From: Actinomycetota bacterium
GTDB lineage: Bacteria; Actinomycetota; Acidimicrobiia; Acidimicrobiales; Ilumatobacteraceae
DNA length: 64,000 bases
Direction of reading: 5' to 3'
Assembly (NCBI GenBank): GCA_016871395.1
Contig: VFYV01000005.1
Span: 42,274 to 106,273 of the forward strand
Shown here: positions 41,998 to 50,383 of the stretch, in pieces
Numbering within the stretch: the stretch's first letter is position 1
How the letters are laid out: each line of letters starts with the position of its first letter
The notes under the pieces: model-generated
The model's input: the letters and a program-made list of their open reading frames with translations, nothing else
Database searches by the model: none
What the model was told of the DNA's origin: nothing
Made by a program: the position numbers and the translations under genes

Positions 41998-43671
41998 TCA
42001 CATGGTCGCGGTGGTCGGCGCGTTCGACCCGCCGTCTGCGACGGTGGTAGCGGGTGCGACCGTCGTCGGTGGGGTAGTCGAGCGACATCCGTCGACGGCC
42101 TTCACGATGGGGAAGGGGTTGACCGCGGCTCCACCGCCGGGGTGGTACTCGAAATGCAGGTGGGGGGCCGAGGAACTCCCCGTGTTGCCCACGTACCCCA
42201 CGACCTGACCGGCGACGACCGTGGAACCGAGGCCGATGCCCTCGGCGAAAGCCGAGAGATGAGCGTAATGGAAGTAGGTGCCGTCGGTTGCGGCGAGGCG
42301 CAGGGCGTTGCCACCCAACGAACCGGGACGATCGAAGAACTGTCGCGTGATCGTTCCATCGATCACGGCATACAACGGCTGTCCGGTGCGAGCGATGATG
42401 TCCACTCCCTCGTGACGACGTCCACCGGCTCGCGGTGACATCCACGTGTCGGAGAACCAGCACGGACCGAGAACCGGGAAGACCGTGATGGAGGTGGTGG
42501 TGACGGGTACGGAACTCGACGGGGTCGACGTGACCGGCGTGGGCGCAACCGGTGCCGGGGCGACCGGCTCATTCGTGACCAAACCGGGAATGACGCCGAG
42601 ATGTAGCGCGGTGCGCAGATCGACCGCTCCGGTCACGGGAATCTTACGGGCGGTTTGGAAAGCGCGAAGAGACACCCGAGTGGCCACGCCGAACACTCCA
42701 TCGGCCCCACCTTTCAAGGTGATACCCGCCGAGATCAGTCGATCCTGAACGTCGGCGACCCGGGGCCCGCGGTCGCCGAACACGGGCAAGACCGGTGCGG
42801 CGACGAGGCCGAGGAACTGAGCGGTCAGGGTGTCCACCTGTCCGGTGACCCCGATGGATACCGCGCGCTGGTAGGTGCCGATGGCGTGAGTGGTGACCGC
42901 GCCGAATACCCCGTCGGCGCCACCGCGCACCGTCACGCCGGCGGCGATGAGGGCCCGTTGTAGACGCATCACGGCCTCACCCTTCTCACCCACCGATATC
43001 ACGAGCGGTGGCGCGGGTGTCGAAGGTACCGGCCCGCTGCTGGTCGGTGCGGTTGTTTGGGGAAGGGCCGGATTCGTCGACGGTGCGGCGGTCGCGCTGG
43101 CCGGGGCGATGCCCAATGCGATGGCAGTGGTGAGTTCGATCGTGCCAGAGGCGGTGAGGCCCCGCGCCGACTGAAAGGCCGCGATCGCGTCGGACGTGGC
43201 TGAACCAAAGACACCGTCAGCTCCACCGCGCATGGTGTGGCCGGCACGGATGAGAGCCCCCTGCAGGGTTGTCACGGCGTCGCCGCGATCACCACGTTTG
43301 GGCAACGTCGGCATCGGGCCGAGTCCCAACAGGAAGGCACTGGAGGCGTCGATCGAGCCACTGGCCACCAAACCCTTGGAGGCTTGAAAGGATCGAAGAG
43401 CGGTCGCCGTGCCCTGACCGAAGATGCCATCGGCTCCGCCCGGAACGTTGACTCCAGCGGCGATCAAAGCTCGCTGGAGGGCGCGAACCGACTCGCCTCG
43501 GTCGCCCTGGCGAGGCATCGAGGGGGAGAGAGCGATGTTTCCCGAGGTCGCGGTGGCCGAAACCGAGGTCACCCCCAAGGTGGAGACGCCGAGCGACACC
43601 AGAACGGCCAGCGCGAGGCGGGCTCGACGCCGGCGCAGGGCGCTCGGCGAGGTGGTCCAGAGCGTGATCAC
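41998..43671 (-). CDS. Secreted peptidoglycan-binding M23 metallopeptidase
   Basis: A protein of about 557 residues: signal peptide (RRRRARLALAVLVSLGV, cleavage near ATA), four PG_binding_1 repeats (each with 'RGD/GEKGE..LQ..L..AG....GGADG.FG..T'), a Pro/Thr linker and a C-terminal LytM/M23 domain with HEGVD and HLHFE zinc ligands, then a Thr/Pro/Ala-rich tail. It should bind and cut peptidoglycan cross-links outside the cell. The M23 motifs look intact, so it is likely catalytic. The GTG at 43671 gives a good signal peptide; a TTG at 43743 is the alternative. It is divergent from mraZ. Confidence 0.9.
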   Translation of the reverse strand: MITLWTTSPSALRRRRARLALAVLVSLGVSTLGVTSVSATATSGNIALSPSMPRQGDRGESVRALQRALIAAGVNVPGGADGIFGQGTATALRSFQASKGLVASGSIDASSAFLLGLGPMPTLPKRGDRGDAVTTLQGALIRAGHTMRGGADGVFGSATSDAIAAFQSARGLTASGTIELTTAIALGIAPASATAAPSTNPALPQTTAPTSSGPVPSTPAPPLVISVGEKGEAVMRLQRALIAAGVTVRGGADGVFGAVTTHAIGTYQRAVSIGVTGQVDTLTAQFLGLVAAPVLPVFGDRGPRVADVQDRLISAGITLKGGADGVFGVATRVSLRAFQTARKIPVTGAVDLRTALHLGVIPGLVTNEPVAPAPVAPTPVTSTPSSSVPVTTTSITVFPVLGPCWFSDTWMSPRAGGRRHEGVDIIARTGQPLYAVIDGTITRQFFDRPGSLGGNALRLAATDGTYFHYAHLSAFAEGIGLGSTVVAGQVVGYVGNTGSSSAPHLHFEYHPGGGAAVNPFPIVKAVDGCRSTTPPTTVAPATTVADGGSNAPTTATM

Positions 43672-43800
43672 GGCGAGGTATCGGCCCGATTGGGCCTCGA
43701 ACTTGAGGATTCGGTGACCCCAATGGCGGTTTGCCCCCTCCAAACCACGCCCCAGGAGCCACCTTTCGGGCCAGGGGTGGGGAAAAAGGGGGATTAATGG

Positions 43801-43830
43801 TTGACGTAGGGGCTCTTTGGGGCCTTTAAT
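43801..43830 (+). promoter_or_regulatory. mraZ (dcw cluster) promoter
   Basis: TTGACG (43801-43806) and TTTAAT (43825-43830) are 18 bases apart; each matches the consensus in five of six positions. Transcription would start near 43837, giving a leader of about 66 bases with a GAGGGG ribosome site before the mraZ GTG. The region 43672-43800 between the promoter and the M23 gene is G-rich on the plus strand, and I see no further clear signal in it. Confidence 0.7.
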
Positions 43831-43854
43831 GGAGCCTGGTGGGGAGAGGTGGGG
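43830..43854 (+). promoter_or_regulatory. MraZ-binding boxes, three direct repeats
   Basis: TGGAG, TGGGG and TGGGG at 43830, 43840 and 43850, each followed by five other bases, repeat with exactly ten-base periodicity. This is the known MraZ operator layout (TGGGN-N5 repeats). They lie on the -10 edge and start site of the mraZ promoter, suited to repression. An extra TGGGG at 43818 is 12 bases out of register. Confidence 0.8.
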
Positions 43855-43902
43855 CAGAAACCACTTCTCGCACCAGGCGAGAACACGGTGAGGGGCAGGT
43901 CA

Positions 43903-44325
43903 GTGGAAGGTTTTGTCGGTCGTTTCGAGCGCCAACTCGACCCCAAGGGTCGTGTCGCGTTGCCACCGACCTTTCGCAACCGCTTGGAGCCCCGCTGCTT
44001 CTTGGTCATCGGTCAGGACAAGTGCGTCGTGGTGGTGACGGCGACCGTGGCGGCCGCTCGCGGAGAGGAGATCCTCCAAGCGGTCAAGCGGGGGGAGAAG
44101 TCCATGGGCGAGTTGCGCGCTCTGGCGGTGAGCATGACCGAGGTGACGGTCGACGGGCAGGGACGCATCACGATCGACGACAACCTGCGCACCTACGCCG
44201 GCCTCCTACCGGGGGCCAGGGTCGTGGTGTCGGGCGCCTTCGACAGTGTGGAGATCTGGGAGCCAGGCCGGTTCGAGCGGATGTTGTCGGCCGGCACTGA
44301 AGCCATTGCCGGTGACGAGTCATGA
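43903..44325 (+). CDS. mraZ: Transcriptional regulator MraZ
   Basis: A 140-residue protein with two SpoVT-AbrB folds, shown by DPKGRVALP near residue 14 and DGQGRITID near residue 85. MraZ represses its own dcw operon by binding TGGGN repeats upstream, and these are present. The frame begins at 43849, but the GTG at 43903 yields the family N-terminus EGFVGRFERQLD. The stop overlaps the rsmH ATG. Confidence 0.95.
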   Translation: MEGFVGRFERQLDPKGRVALPPTFRNRLEPRCFLVIGQDKCVVVVTATVAAARGEEILQAVKRGEKSMGELRALAVSMTEVTVDGQGRITIDDNLRTYAGLLPGARVVVSGAFDSVEIWEPGRFERMLSAGTEAIAGDES

Positions 44326-45254
44326 GCGACGGCATCGAGTTCGCGCACCTTCCGGTGATGGTCGACGAGATCGTGGGCGCCTTCGTCGGAATACCCGTCG
44401 GCGTGGTCCTCGATGGGACCCTCGGTGGAGGGGGACACTCCGAGGCTCTCCTCGATGCCGATGAGCGCATCTCCATTCTCGGCGTCGACCGTGATGCCGC
44501 CGCGTTGACCGCGGCGAGCCAGCGTTTGTCTCGTTTTGCCGGGCGCTTTCGGGCCTCACACCGACGCTTCGACGACGTCGACGGCGCCATGGCCGACGCA
44601 TCGGTCACCGAACTTTCGGGCGCTCTGTTCGACTTGGGGGTGTCGTCACATCAATTCGACGCCGTCGAGCGGGGTTTTTCGTATCGAGCCGCAGCTCCCC
44701 TCGACATGCGTATGGACGTGCGTGATGCGGGGACGGCGCACGAATTGGTCAATGAGGCCGATGAGTCCGAGTTGGTACGCATCCTGAGGGATTACGCCGA
44801 CGAACGCTTCGCCGTGCGAATCGCTCGCGCCATCGTTGCCGCTCGACCCATCCACGACACTGCCCGCCTAGCCGACGTCGTCGCATCGGCGATTCCCGCT
44901 CCCGCTCGTCGTCGTGGTGGTCATCCCGCGAAACGGACGTTTCAGGCGTTGCGCATCGCGGTGAACGAGGAACTCGACGTTTTGCCGGTCGCCCTCGATC
45001 GAGCGATCAGTCGCACGGTCAAGGGCGGTCGTATCGCCGTTCTGTCGTATCATTCCGGTGAGGACCGCATCGTCAAGGAGCGCTTCCGTTTTCACAGCAC
45101 CGGTGGTTGCCAGTGCCCCCGCCTCCTCCCCTGCGGTTGCGGCGCTCAACGAACGCTGAAACTCCTCCGCGCCGCATCGAAGCCGTCGGCGACCGAGATG
45201 GAGCGAAATCCCCGCAGCACTTCGGCACGGTTGCGTTTGGCGGAGGTCATCTGA
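44322..45254 (+). CDS. rsmH: 16S rRNA (cytosine-N4)-methyltransferase RsmH
   Basis: A 310-residue SAM-dependent methyltransferase acting on C1402 of 16S rRNA. It shows HLPVMVDEIV at the N-terminus, the SAM site LDGTLGGGGHSEALL, FDLGVSSHQFD and the C-terminal SYHSGEDRIVKERF block. It is in the standard second position of the dcw cluster; its ATG overlaps mraZ and its stop overlaps the next ATG. Confidence 0.97.
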   Translation: MSDGIEFAHLPVMVDEIVGAFVGIPVGVVLDGTLGGGGHSEALLDADERISILGVDRDAAALTAASQRLSRFAGRFRASHRRFDDVDGAMADASVTELSGALFDLGVSSHQFDAVERGFSYRAAAPLDMRMDVRDAGTAHELVNEADESELVRILRDYADERFAVRIARAIVAARPIHDTARLADVVASAIPAPARRRGGHPAKRTFQALRIAVNEELDVLPVALDRAISRTVKGGRIAVLSYHSGEDRIVKERFRFHSTGGCQCPRLLPCGCGAQRTLKLLRAASKPSATEMERNPRSTSARLRLAEVI

Positions 45255-45796
45255 TGGCCAAGGCGGTTTCCACCATTCCGCGCTCGCGACCGGCGGCCAA
45301 GCCGGTGAATCGTCCGGCCTCGCGAACCGTCAAACCCCGTACCGCTGAGAGTCGGCGGGCCGCCAAATCCCCGGTGGCTCGGGTCGTCACTCGGCGCGAT
45401 GCCACGAGCGGGGTGCGCCGGGTCATCATTCTCTCGGCAACCATCGCGGTGTTGGCGATCCTGGTCATGTTCCTGGTCGTGGCCTTTCAGACCCGTATCG
45501 CCGAGACCCAGATGAAGATCGACAAGATCGACACCCAAATCCAAACCGAACGCGATCGTTACAACGCGCTGCGTCTGGAGCGTTCGGCGTTGCGTGATCC
45601 GGCTCGGTTGGTCGTCGAGGCCACCGCCATGGGGATGATTCCGGGTAGTGGCACGGATTTCACCACTGTGGAAAGTTCCAGCGTGGCCGCAGTTCTGGTG
45701 TCGACCGGCGGTATCGACCCCGAGTACATGTCCGGCGCCGAGGATCCCCTCGACAACTACGGCGCCGTCAAGGCGCTGATCGGGACCCGGCCGTGA
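45254..45796 (+). CDS. ftsL: FtsL-like septum protein
   Basis: A 180-residue bitopic membrane protein: a basic cytoplasmic N-terminus of about 55 residues rich in Arg, Pro and Ala, one membrane helix (about 57-77), a short coiled coil (TRIAETQMKIDKIDTQIQTE) and a flexible tail of about 70 residues. Sequence conservation is low in this family, so the call relies on topology and position between rsmH and ftsI. FtsL pairs with FtsB/DivIC and activates FtsWI. The TGATG junction couples it to rsmH. Confidence 0.8.
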   Translation: MAKAVSTIPRSRPAAKPVNRPASRTVKPRTAESRRAAKSPVARVVTRRDATSGVRRVIILSATIAVLAILVMFLVVAFQTRIAETQMKIDKIDTQIQTERDRYNALRLERSALRDPARLVVEATAMGMIPGSGTDFTTVESSSVAAVLVSTGGIDPEYMSGAEDPLDNYGAVKALIGTRP

Positions 45797-47865
45797 GCGA
45801 CAAGCGTCGAAACTCCGGCGTGAGCGGGGTTCCCAAGTCCCGTCGCAAGGTGGATACCGCGCGCCGTGCATCCCCGGTGACCAAGCGGGTCGCAGCGAAA
45901 TCGTCATCGGCGATCCGCGCCAAATCGTCATCGCGAACTCGGGTGAGGTCGACTCGTTCGAGTGATGAATCCGTTGTCGAGACCGGGACCAAATCCCGAT
46001 TCGGGACGCGTTCGAAGCCGGCCAAGGTGTCCGCGAAGCGCCGACCTCGGCCGGGTCTTAATCTGCTGTTCGGCGGAGGGAACGACACCGAGGTCCCGAA
46101 AACCACGACCCGACATCGATCGACCGCGGGTTTGCGCCGCACCCGGTTCCATCTGCTGGTGTGTTTGTCTCTTGTCTGCATGGGGGTCTTGGTCGTCCGG
46201 AGTTTCTGGGTGCAGGTGGCCAGGGGTGCCGGCCTTCGCGAGGACGGAGTCCAGCAACGTCAGCGTTTCACCTTGATTCCGGCGGCGCGGGGCACGATCT
46301 TCGATCGCGACGGGAACGAGATGGCCATCACCGTGCCGTCCACGTCCATTTACGCCAACCCACAATCGATCATCGATCCGGCCGCCACGGCCCATGTTCT
46401 GGCCCAGTTGTTGGGCATCGACTCGTTATCCGAAGCCGACCTGGTCACCAAGCTCGCGGACCAGAGCACGACGTTCGTGTACGTGGAGCGATTCGTCGAC
46501 GAAAACGTCGCCGAGGCCGTGTTGTCGTTGAACCTGGCGGGAATCTTCGGTCTCGTCGAGCCCGAACGCATCGAGGTGGCCGGGGGCCTGGCGCGCAACG
46601 TCGTCGGACGTACCGATCCTTTCGGTGTCGGCACCAGCGGCGTCGAGTTGCAGTACGACAAGATGCTTCGTGGACACGATGGTGAAATGGTGAGCGAGGC
46701 CTCCAAAGGGCGCAGCCTTCCGGGCACCACCAAGATCGTGGACGATCCGCGACCGGGAATGGACCTCGTACTCACCATCGATCGCTCGTTGCAATACCAA
46801 GTAGAGCGAATCCTCTTGGCTCGTGTCGAAGAGCTCGTGGCCAAGGGCGGCAACGCCATCGTGATGGACACCTCGACCGGTGAGATCCTGGCCATCGTCA
46901 GTGTTCGACGTAACGCCGAGGGGATCGCCGAAATCACCGCCGGCAACATGGCGGTGGTCGAAGCGCACGAGCCTGGCTCGGTGGCCAAGGTTTTCAGTGT
47001 GGCTGCCACTCTCGACTCGGGCGTGGCGACGACTGATCGCGTCTATGACGTGCCCGACGTGTACGTCTTCGACGAGGGACAAGAGTTCGAAAAGACGATC
47101 AAGGATGCGTTCCCCCACGATCTCGAGTTGATGTCACTGCGCGACATCTTCGTCCGCTCCTCGAACATCGGAACCCTGATGGCCGCGGGAGAGGTGGGAT
47201 CACCTCGTCTGCACGAATACTTGGAGAGCTTCGGCTTCGGCAAGCAGTCGAGCCTTCGGTTCCCCGGTGAGACCGCCGGCATGCTGAAGCAACCAGAGAA
47301 CTGGCGGGGCTCGGAAAACGCCACGATCACCTACGGATACGGATTTTCGTCGTCGGCGCTGCAGTTGATTTCGGCGGTGAACGCCATCGCGAACGATGGC
47401 GTGTACGTGTCGCCTCGTATGGTGCGCGCGACGATCGATGAGAAGGGTTCGCTCTGGGAGTCACCAGCGGGAAACTCGCACCGCGTCGTCTCGGAGGCCA
47501 CCGCCACCACGATGCAGGCCCTCATGGCCTCGGTGGTGTGTGAGGGAACGGGAACCCGGGCCCGAGTCGACGGAATCTCGGTGGCTGGTAAGACCGGAAC
47601 GGGATACAAGGTCCAAGAGAACGGTACCTACGAGAAAGAGGACGGATCCCGTGCGTATTTCGCCACCTTCGTGGGATTCCTCCCGGCGAACGATCCGCGC
47701 GTCTCCATCCTGGTTTCCATCGACGAACCGAACCCGTCGAGTCGCGACCGATTCGGTGGAACCGCGGCTGCCCCCGTCTTCGCCAAGATCGCCACCGTGG
47801 CCATCCATGAGCGTTCGATCGAGCCGCCGACAAACGATGCCGGTTGCCCGGCGGTGGGGGGGTGA
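45793..47865 (+). CDS. ftsI: Division transpeptidase FtsI (PBP3)
   Basis: A 690-residue class B PBP. An unusually long, basic, disordered cytoplasmic tail of about 115 residues precedes the membrane helix (about 119-137). The pedestal opens with RGTIFDRDGNEMA. The transpeptidase motifs are SVAK at 396-399, SSN at 456-458 and KTGT from 600. It works with FtsW at the septum. No PASTA domain is present. The GTG overlaps the ftsL stop codon. The high number of Arg/Lys/Ser in the tail suggests an interaction or phosphorylation platform, which is inference. Confidence 0.96.
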   Translation: MSDKRRNSGVSGVPKSRRKVDTARRASPVTKRVAAKSSSAIRAKSSSRTRVRSTRSSDESVVETGTKSRFGTRSKPAKVSAKRRPRPGLNLLFGGGNDTEVPKTTTRHRSTAGLRRTRFHLLVCLSLVCMGVLVVRSFWVQVARGAGLREDGVQQRQRFTLIPAARGTIFDRDGNEMAITVPSTSIYANPQSIIDPAATAHVLAQLLGIDSLSEADLVTKLADQSTTFVYVERFVDENVAEAVLSLNLAGIFGLVEPERIEVAGGLARNVVGRTDPFGVGTSGVELQYDKMLRGHDGEMVSEASKGRSLPGTTKIVDDPRPGMDLVLTIDRSLQYQVERILLARVEELVAKGGNAIVMDTSTGEILAIVSVRRNAEGIAEITAGNMAVVEAHEPGSVAKVFSVAATLDSGVATTDRVYDVPDVYVFDEGQEFEKTIKDAFPHDLELMSLRDIFVRSSNIGTLMAAGEVGSPRLHEYLESFGFGKQSSLRFPGETAGMLKQPENWRGSENATITYGYGFSSSALQLISAVNAIANDGVYVSPRMVRATIDEKGSLWESPAGNSHRVVSEATATTMQALMASVVCEGTGTRARVDGISVAGKTGTGYKVQENGTYEKEDGSRAYFATFVGFLPANDPRVSILVSIDEPNPSSRDRFGGTAAAPVFAKIATVAIHERSIEPPTNDAGCPAVGG

Positions 47866-47867
47866 CC

Positions 47868-49307
47868 ATGACGTTGGGGACGTATCGACGGAGCGTGAGC
47901 GACCTGCTGCGCGATGTCGACTCCTCGAGCGCCGTGTTGGTCGCAGGTTCGGGTGATGCCGTCGTGAACGCCATCACTCATGATTCGCGCCGGGTCGAGC
48001 GAGGCTCGATGTTCTGTTGCGTGCGCGGGGTGCAGCGTGACGGGCACGACTTCGCCTCTGCCGCCATCGAGCGGGGCGCGAGCGCACTCTTGGTCGATCA
48101 TCGCCTCGACGGTGTCGGTGAGGTGGCTCAGATCGTGGTCGGGAACGTCCGTTCGGAGATCGGACCCCTGGCCAGCGCGTTGTTCGGCCACCCGTCGCGA
48201 AAGCTTTCGGTGGTCGGGATCACGGGTACCAACGGCAAGACGACCACGGCCCAACTCTTGGGATCGATCCTGCGGGCGTCGGGAACGTCGACCGACATCT
48301 TGGGCACTCTCACGGGAGCGCTCACCACGCCCGAGCCGGCCGATCTGCAGCGAACCCTGGCGGAGCGTCATGCGAACTACGTTCGTTCGGTGGTCATGGA
48401 GGTTTCGTCCCACGCCCTGTCCCTCGATCGAGTCCGTGGAACCTCGTTTGCTCTGGCGATCTTCACGAATCTGGGCCGTGATCACCTCGACTTCCACGGG
48501 ACGCAGGAGGCGTACTTCGAGGCCAAGGCGCGACTGTTCGAGCCGGATCTCTCCCGGATCGCGGTCGTGAACATCGACGACCAGTTTGGTCGACGCCTTC
48601 TCGATCGTGCGTCGACCCCGATAGTCCCGTTCTCGATGGACGACGTGTCGGACGCCGAGGTGTCGGCGATCGCGCACTCTTACGCGTGGCGAGGAGTCAC
48701 AGTGAAGGTGGCGATAGGCGGTTCGGTGAACGTCATGAATTCGCTGGCGGCTGCCACCGCGGCACGAGAGTTGGGGGTCGACGTCGACGCGATCGTCGAG
48801 GGCTTGCGCGTCGCACCGGTCGTGCCGGGTCGATTCGAACACGTCGATGCCGGACAGGACTTCGTGGTGTTGGTGGACTTCGCCCATACTCCCGAAGGTC
48901 TCGGAGAAATGTTGCGCTCGGTACGCCAGGCGACCACCAACGGCCGCGTGATCGTCGTTTTCGGATGCGGCGGTGACCGCGACAAGATGAAGCGACCGAT
49001 CATGGGTGAGACCGCGGCCTTGCTGGCCGATGCGGTCATCGTCACGTCCGACAATCCACGCTCCGAGGACCCCGAGGCCATCATCGCGTCGGTCGTGGCC
49101 GGGGTGCCGGACCACTTGCGCCATCGTTTGTTCGGAACCGAGCCGGATCGTCGCGCCGCGATTTCGTTGGCCTTTCGACACGCGCGCCGGGGTGACGTGG
49201 TGGTCATCGCCGGAAAGGGGCACGAGCACTCCCAGAGCATCGGCTCGGAGATCATCGACTTCGATGATCGTGTCGTCGCTCGTGACCTGTTGGAAGGGCG
49301 CCGATGA
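47868..49307 (+). CDS. murE: UDP-MurNAc-tripeptide synthetase MurE (meso-DAP type)
   Basis: A 479-residue Mur ligase. The ATP-binding loop is GITGTNGKTTT, the carbamylated-lysine region lies around YFEAKARLF, and the C-terminal domain has HTPEGL and SDNPRSEDP. The DNPR motif is the recognised determinant for adding meso-diaminopimelate instead of lysine. The start is taken as ATG 47868 just after a G-rich Shine-Dalgarno; a GTG at 47862 overlapping the ftsI stop is equally possible. Its stop overlaps mraY directly, without an intervening murF. Confidence 0.95.
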   Translation: MTLGTYRRSVSDLLRDVDSSSAVLVAGSGDAVVNAITHDSRRVERGSMFCCVRGVQRDGHDFASAAIERGASALLVDHRLDGVGEVAQIVVGNVRSEIGPLASALFGHPSRKLSVVGITGTNGKTTTAQLLGSILRASGTSTDILGTLTGALTTPEPADLQRTLAERHANYVRSVVMEVSSHALSLDRVRGTSFALAIFTNLGRDHLDFHGTQEAYFEAKARLFEPDLSRIAVVNIDDQFGRRLLDRASTPIVPFSMDDVSDAEVSAIAHSYAWRGVTVKVAIGGSVNVMNSLAAATAARELGVDVDAIVEGLRVAPVVPGRFEHVDAGQDFVVLVDFAHTPEGLGEMLRSVRQATTNGRVIVVFGCGGDRDKMKRPIMGETAALLADAVIVTSDNPRSEDPEAIIASVVAGVPDHLRHRLFGTEPDRRAAISLAFRHARRGDVVVIAGKGHEHSQSIGSEIIDFDDRVVARDLLEGRR

Positions 49308-50383
49308 TCGCCGTCATGATCGCCGGGGTGACCTCGATGGTCTTGTCCTTGGTTGGAACGCGCTTCCTCATCTCCTTTTTCCGTGATCGGGGCAAGGGTC
49401 AGCCGATTCTCGGTAAGGAGGATCTCGGCCCCTCCCATCACGAGAAGAAGTCGGGTACTCCGACCATGGGTGGGCTCAGCATCCTCGGTGCGGCTGTCCT
49501 CGGCTGGGTCATCGCCCATGTCCGTGATGGACTGGCGTTTTCGAACCAGGCGATGATCATCATCGTCGGCATCCTCGTCATGGCTGTGATGGGCCTGCTG
49601 GACGATGTGCTCAAGGTGACCAGAGGCCACAATCGCGGCATCTTCTGGAAGAAGAAAGGCCTCATCACTTTCGGGTTGGCGGGCGCGATCACCTGGTGGT
49701 TGGTGGCCGCGACCGACATTTCCGAGACGGTGTCGTTCACCCGCTTCGATTGGCCCGGTTGGGAGATCCCATCGTGGCTCTGGGTTCTGTGGACTGCCGC
49801 GATGATGTGGGCCACGACCAACGCAGTCAATGTCACCGACGGTCTCGACGGTCTCGCGGGCGGATCGGCACTGCTCGGATTTCTCGCCTACACCATCATC
49901 GGCTACTGGTCGTTCCGTAACCCCGAGGTGTACGGCGTCCTCGCCGGTGGAACCGTGAACCCCCTCGATCTAGCCGTGTTGTCCTCGGCGTTCGCGGGGG
50001 CCTGTGGTGGATTCCTCTGGTGGAATGCCGCGCCCGCACGCATCTTCATGGGTGACGTCGGTGCCTTGGGCATCGGTGCGGCTCTCGGTCTGTTGGCCGT
50101 GGCGACCAACACCCATTTCCTACTTCCGCTCATTTGCGGCATCAACGTGTTGGAAGCGGGTTCGGTGGCCATTCAAATGACGATCTTCAAGGCATCGGGC
50201 CGAACCCGTCGATTCTTCCGGATGACCCCGATTCATCACCACTTCGAGTTGGTCGGCTGGCCCGAAACCACCGTGATCATCCGGTTTTGGATCATCGGCG
50301 GAATCTGCGTGGCGGGTTCGTTGGCCCTGTTCATCGCCGACTTCACTCGCATCAGCGATGTCGCAATGAAGGCACTTCCGTGA
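49304..50383 (+). CDS. mraY: Phospho-MurNAc-pentapeptide transferase MraY
   Basis: A 359-residue membrane enzyme with about ten helices that transfers phospho-MurNAc-pentapeptide to undecaprenyl phosphate (lipid I). Conserved motifs: KKSGTPTMGGL, NAVNVTDGLDGLAGG with the catalytic Asp cluster, FMGDVGALGIGAALG and PIHHHFE. The ATG overlaps the murE stop and the stop overlaps the murD GTG. Confidence 0.97.
   Translation: MIAVMIAGVTSMVLSLVGTRFLISFFRDRGKGQPILGKEDLGPSHHEKKSGTPTMGGLSILGAAVLGWVIAHVRDGLAFSNQAMIIIVGILVMAVMGLLDDVLKVTRGHNRGIFWKKKGLITFGLAGAITWWLVAATDISETVSFTRFDWPGWEIPSWLWVLWTAAMMWATTNAVNVTDGLDGLAGGSALLGFLAYTIIGYWSFRNPEVYGVLAGGTVNPLDLAVLSSAFAGACGGFLWWNAAPARIFMGDVGALGIGAALGLLAVATNTHFLLPLICGINVLEAGSVAIQMTIFKASGRTRRFFRMTPIHHHFELVGWPETTVIIRFWIIGGICVAGSLALFIADFTRISDVAMKALP

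Noticed and set aside
47628..49229. 533-codon minus-strand frame
   Set aside because: Antisense shadow of ftsI/murE; composition is low-complexity and no domain is visible.
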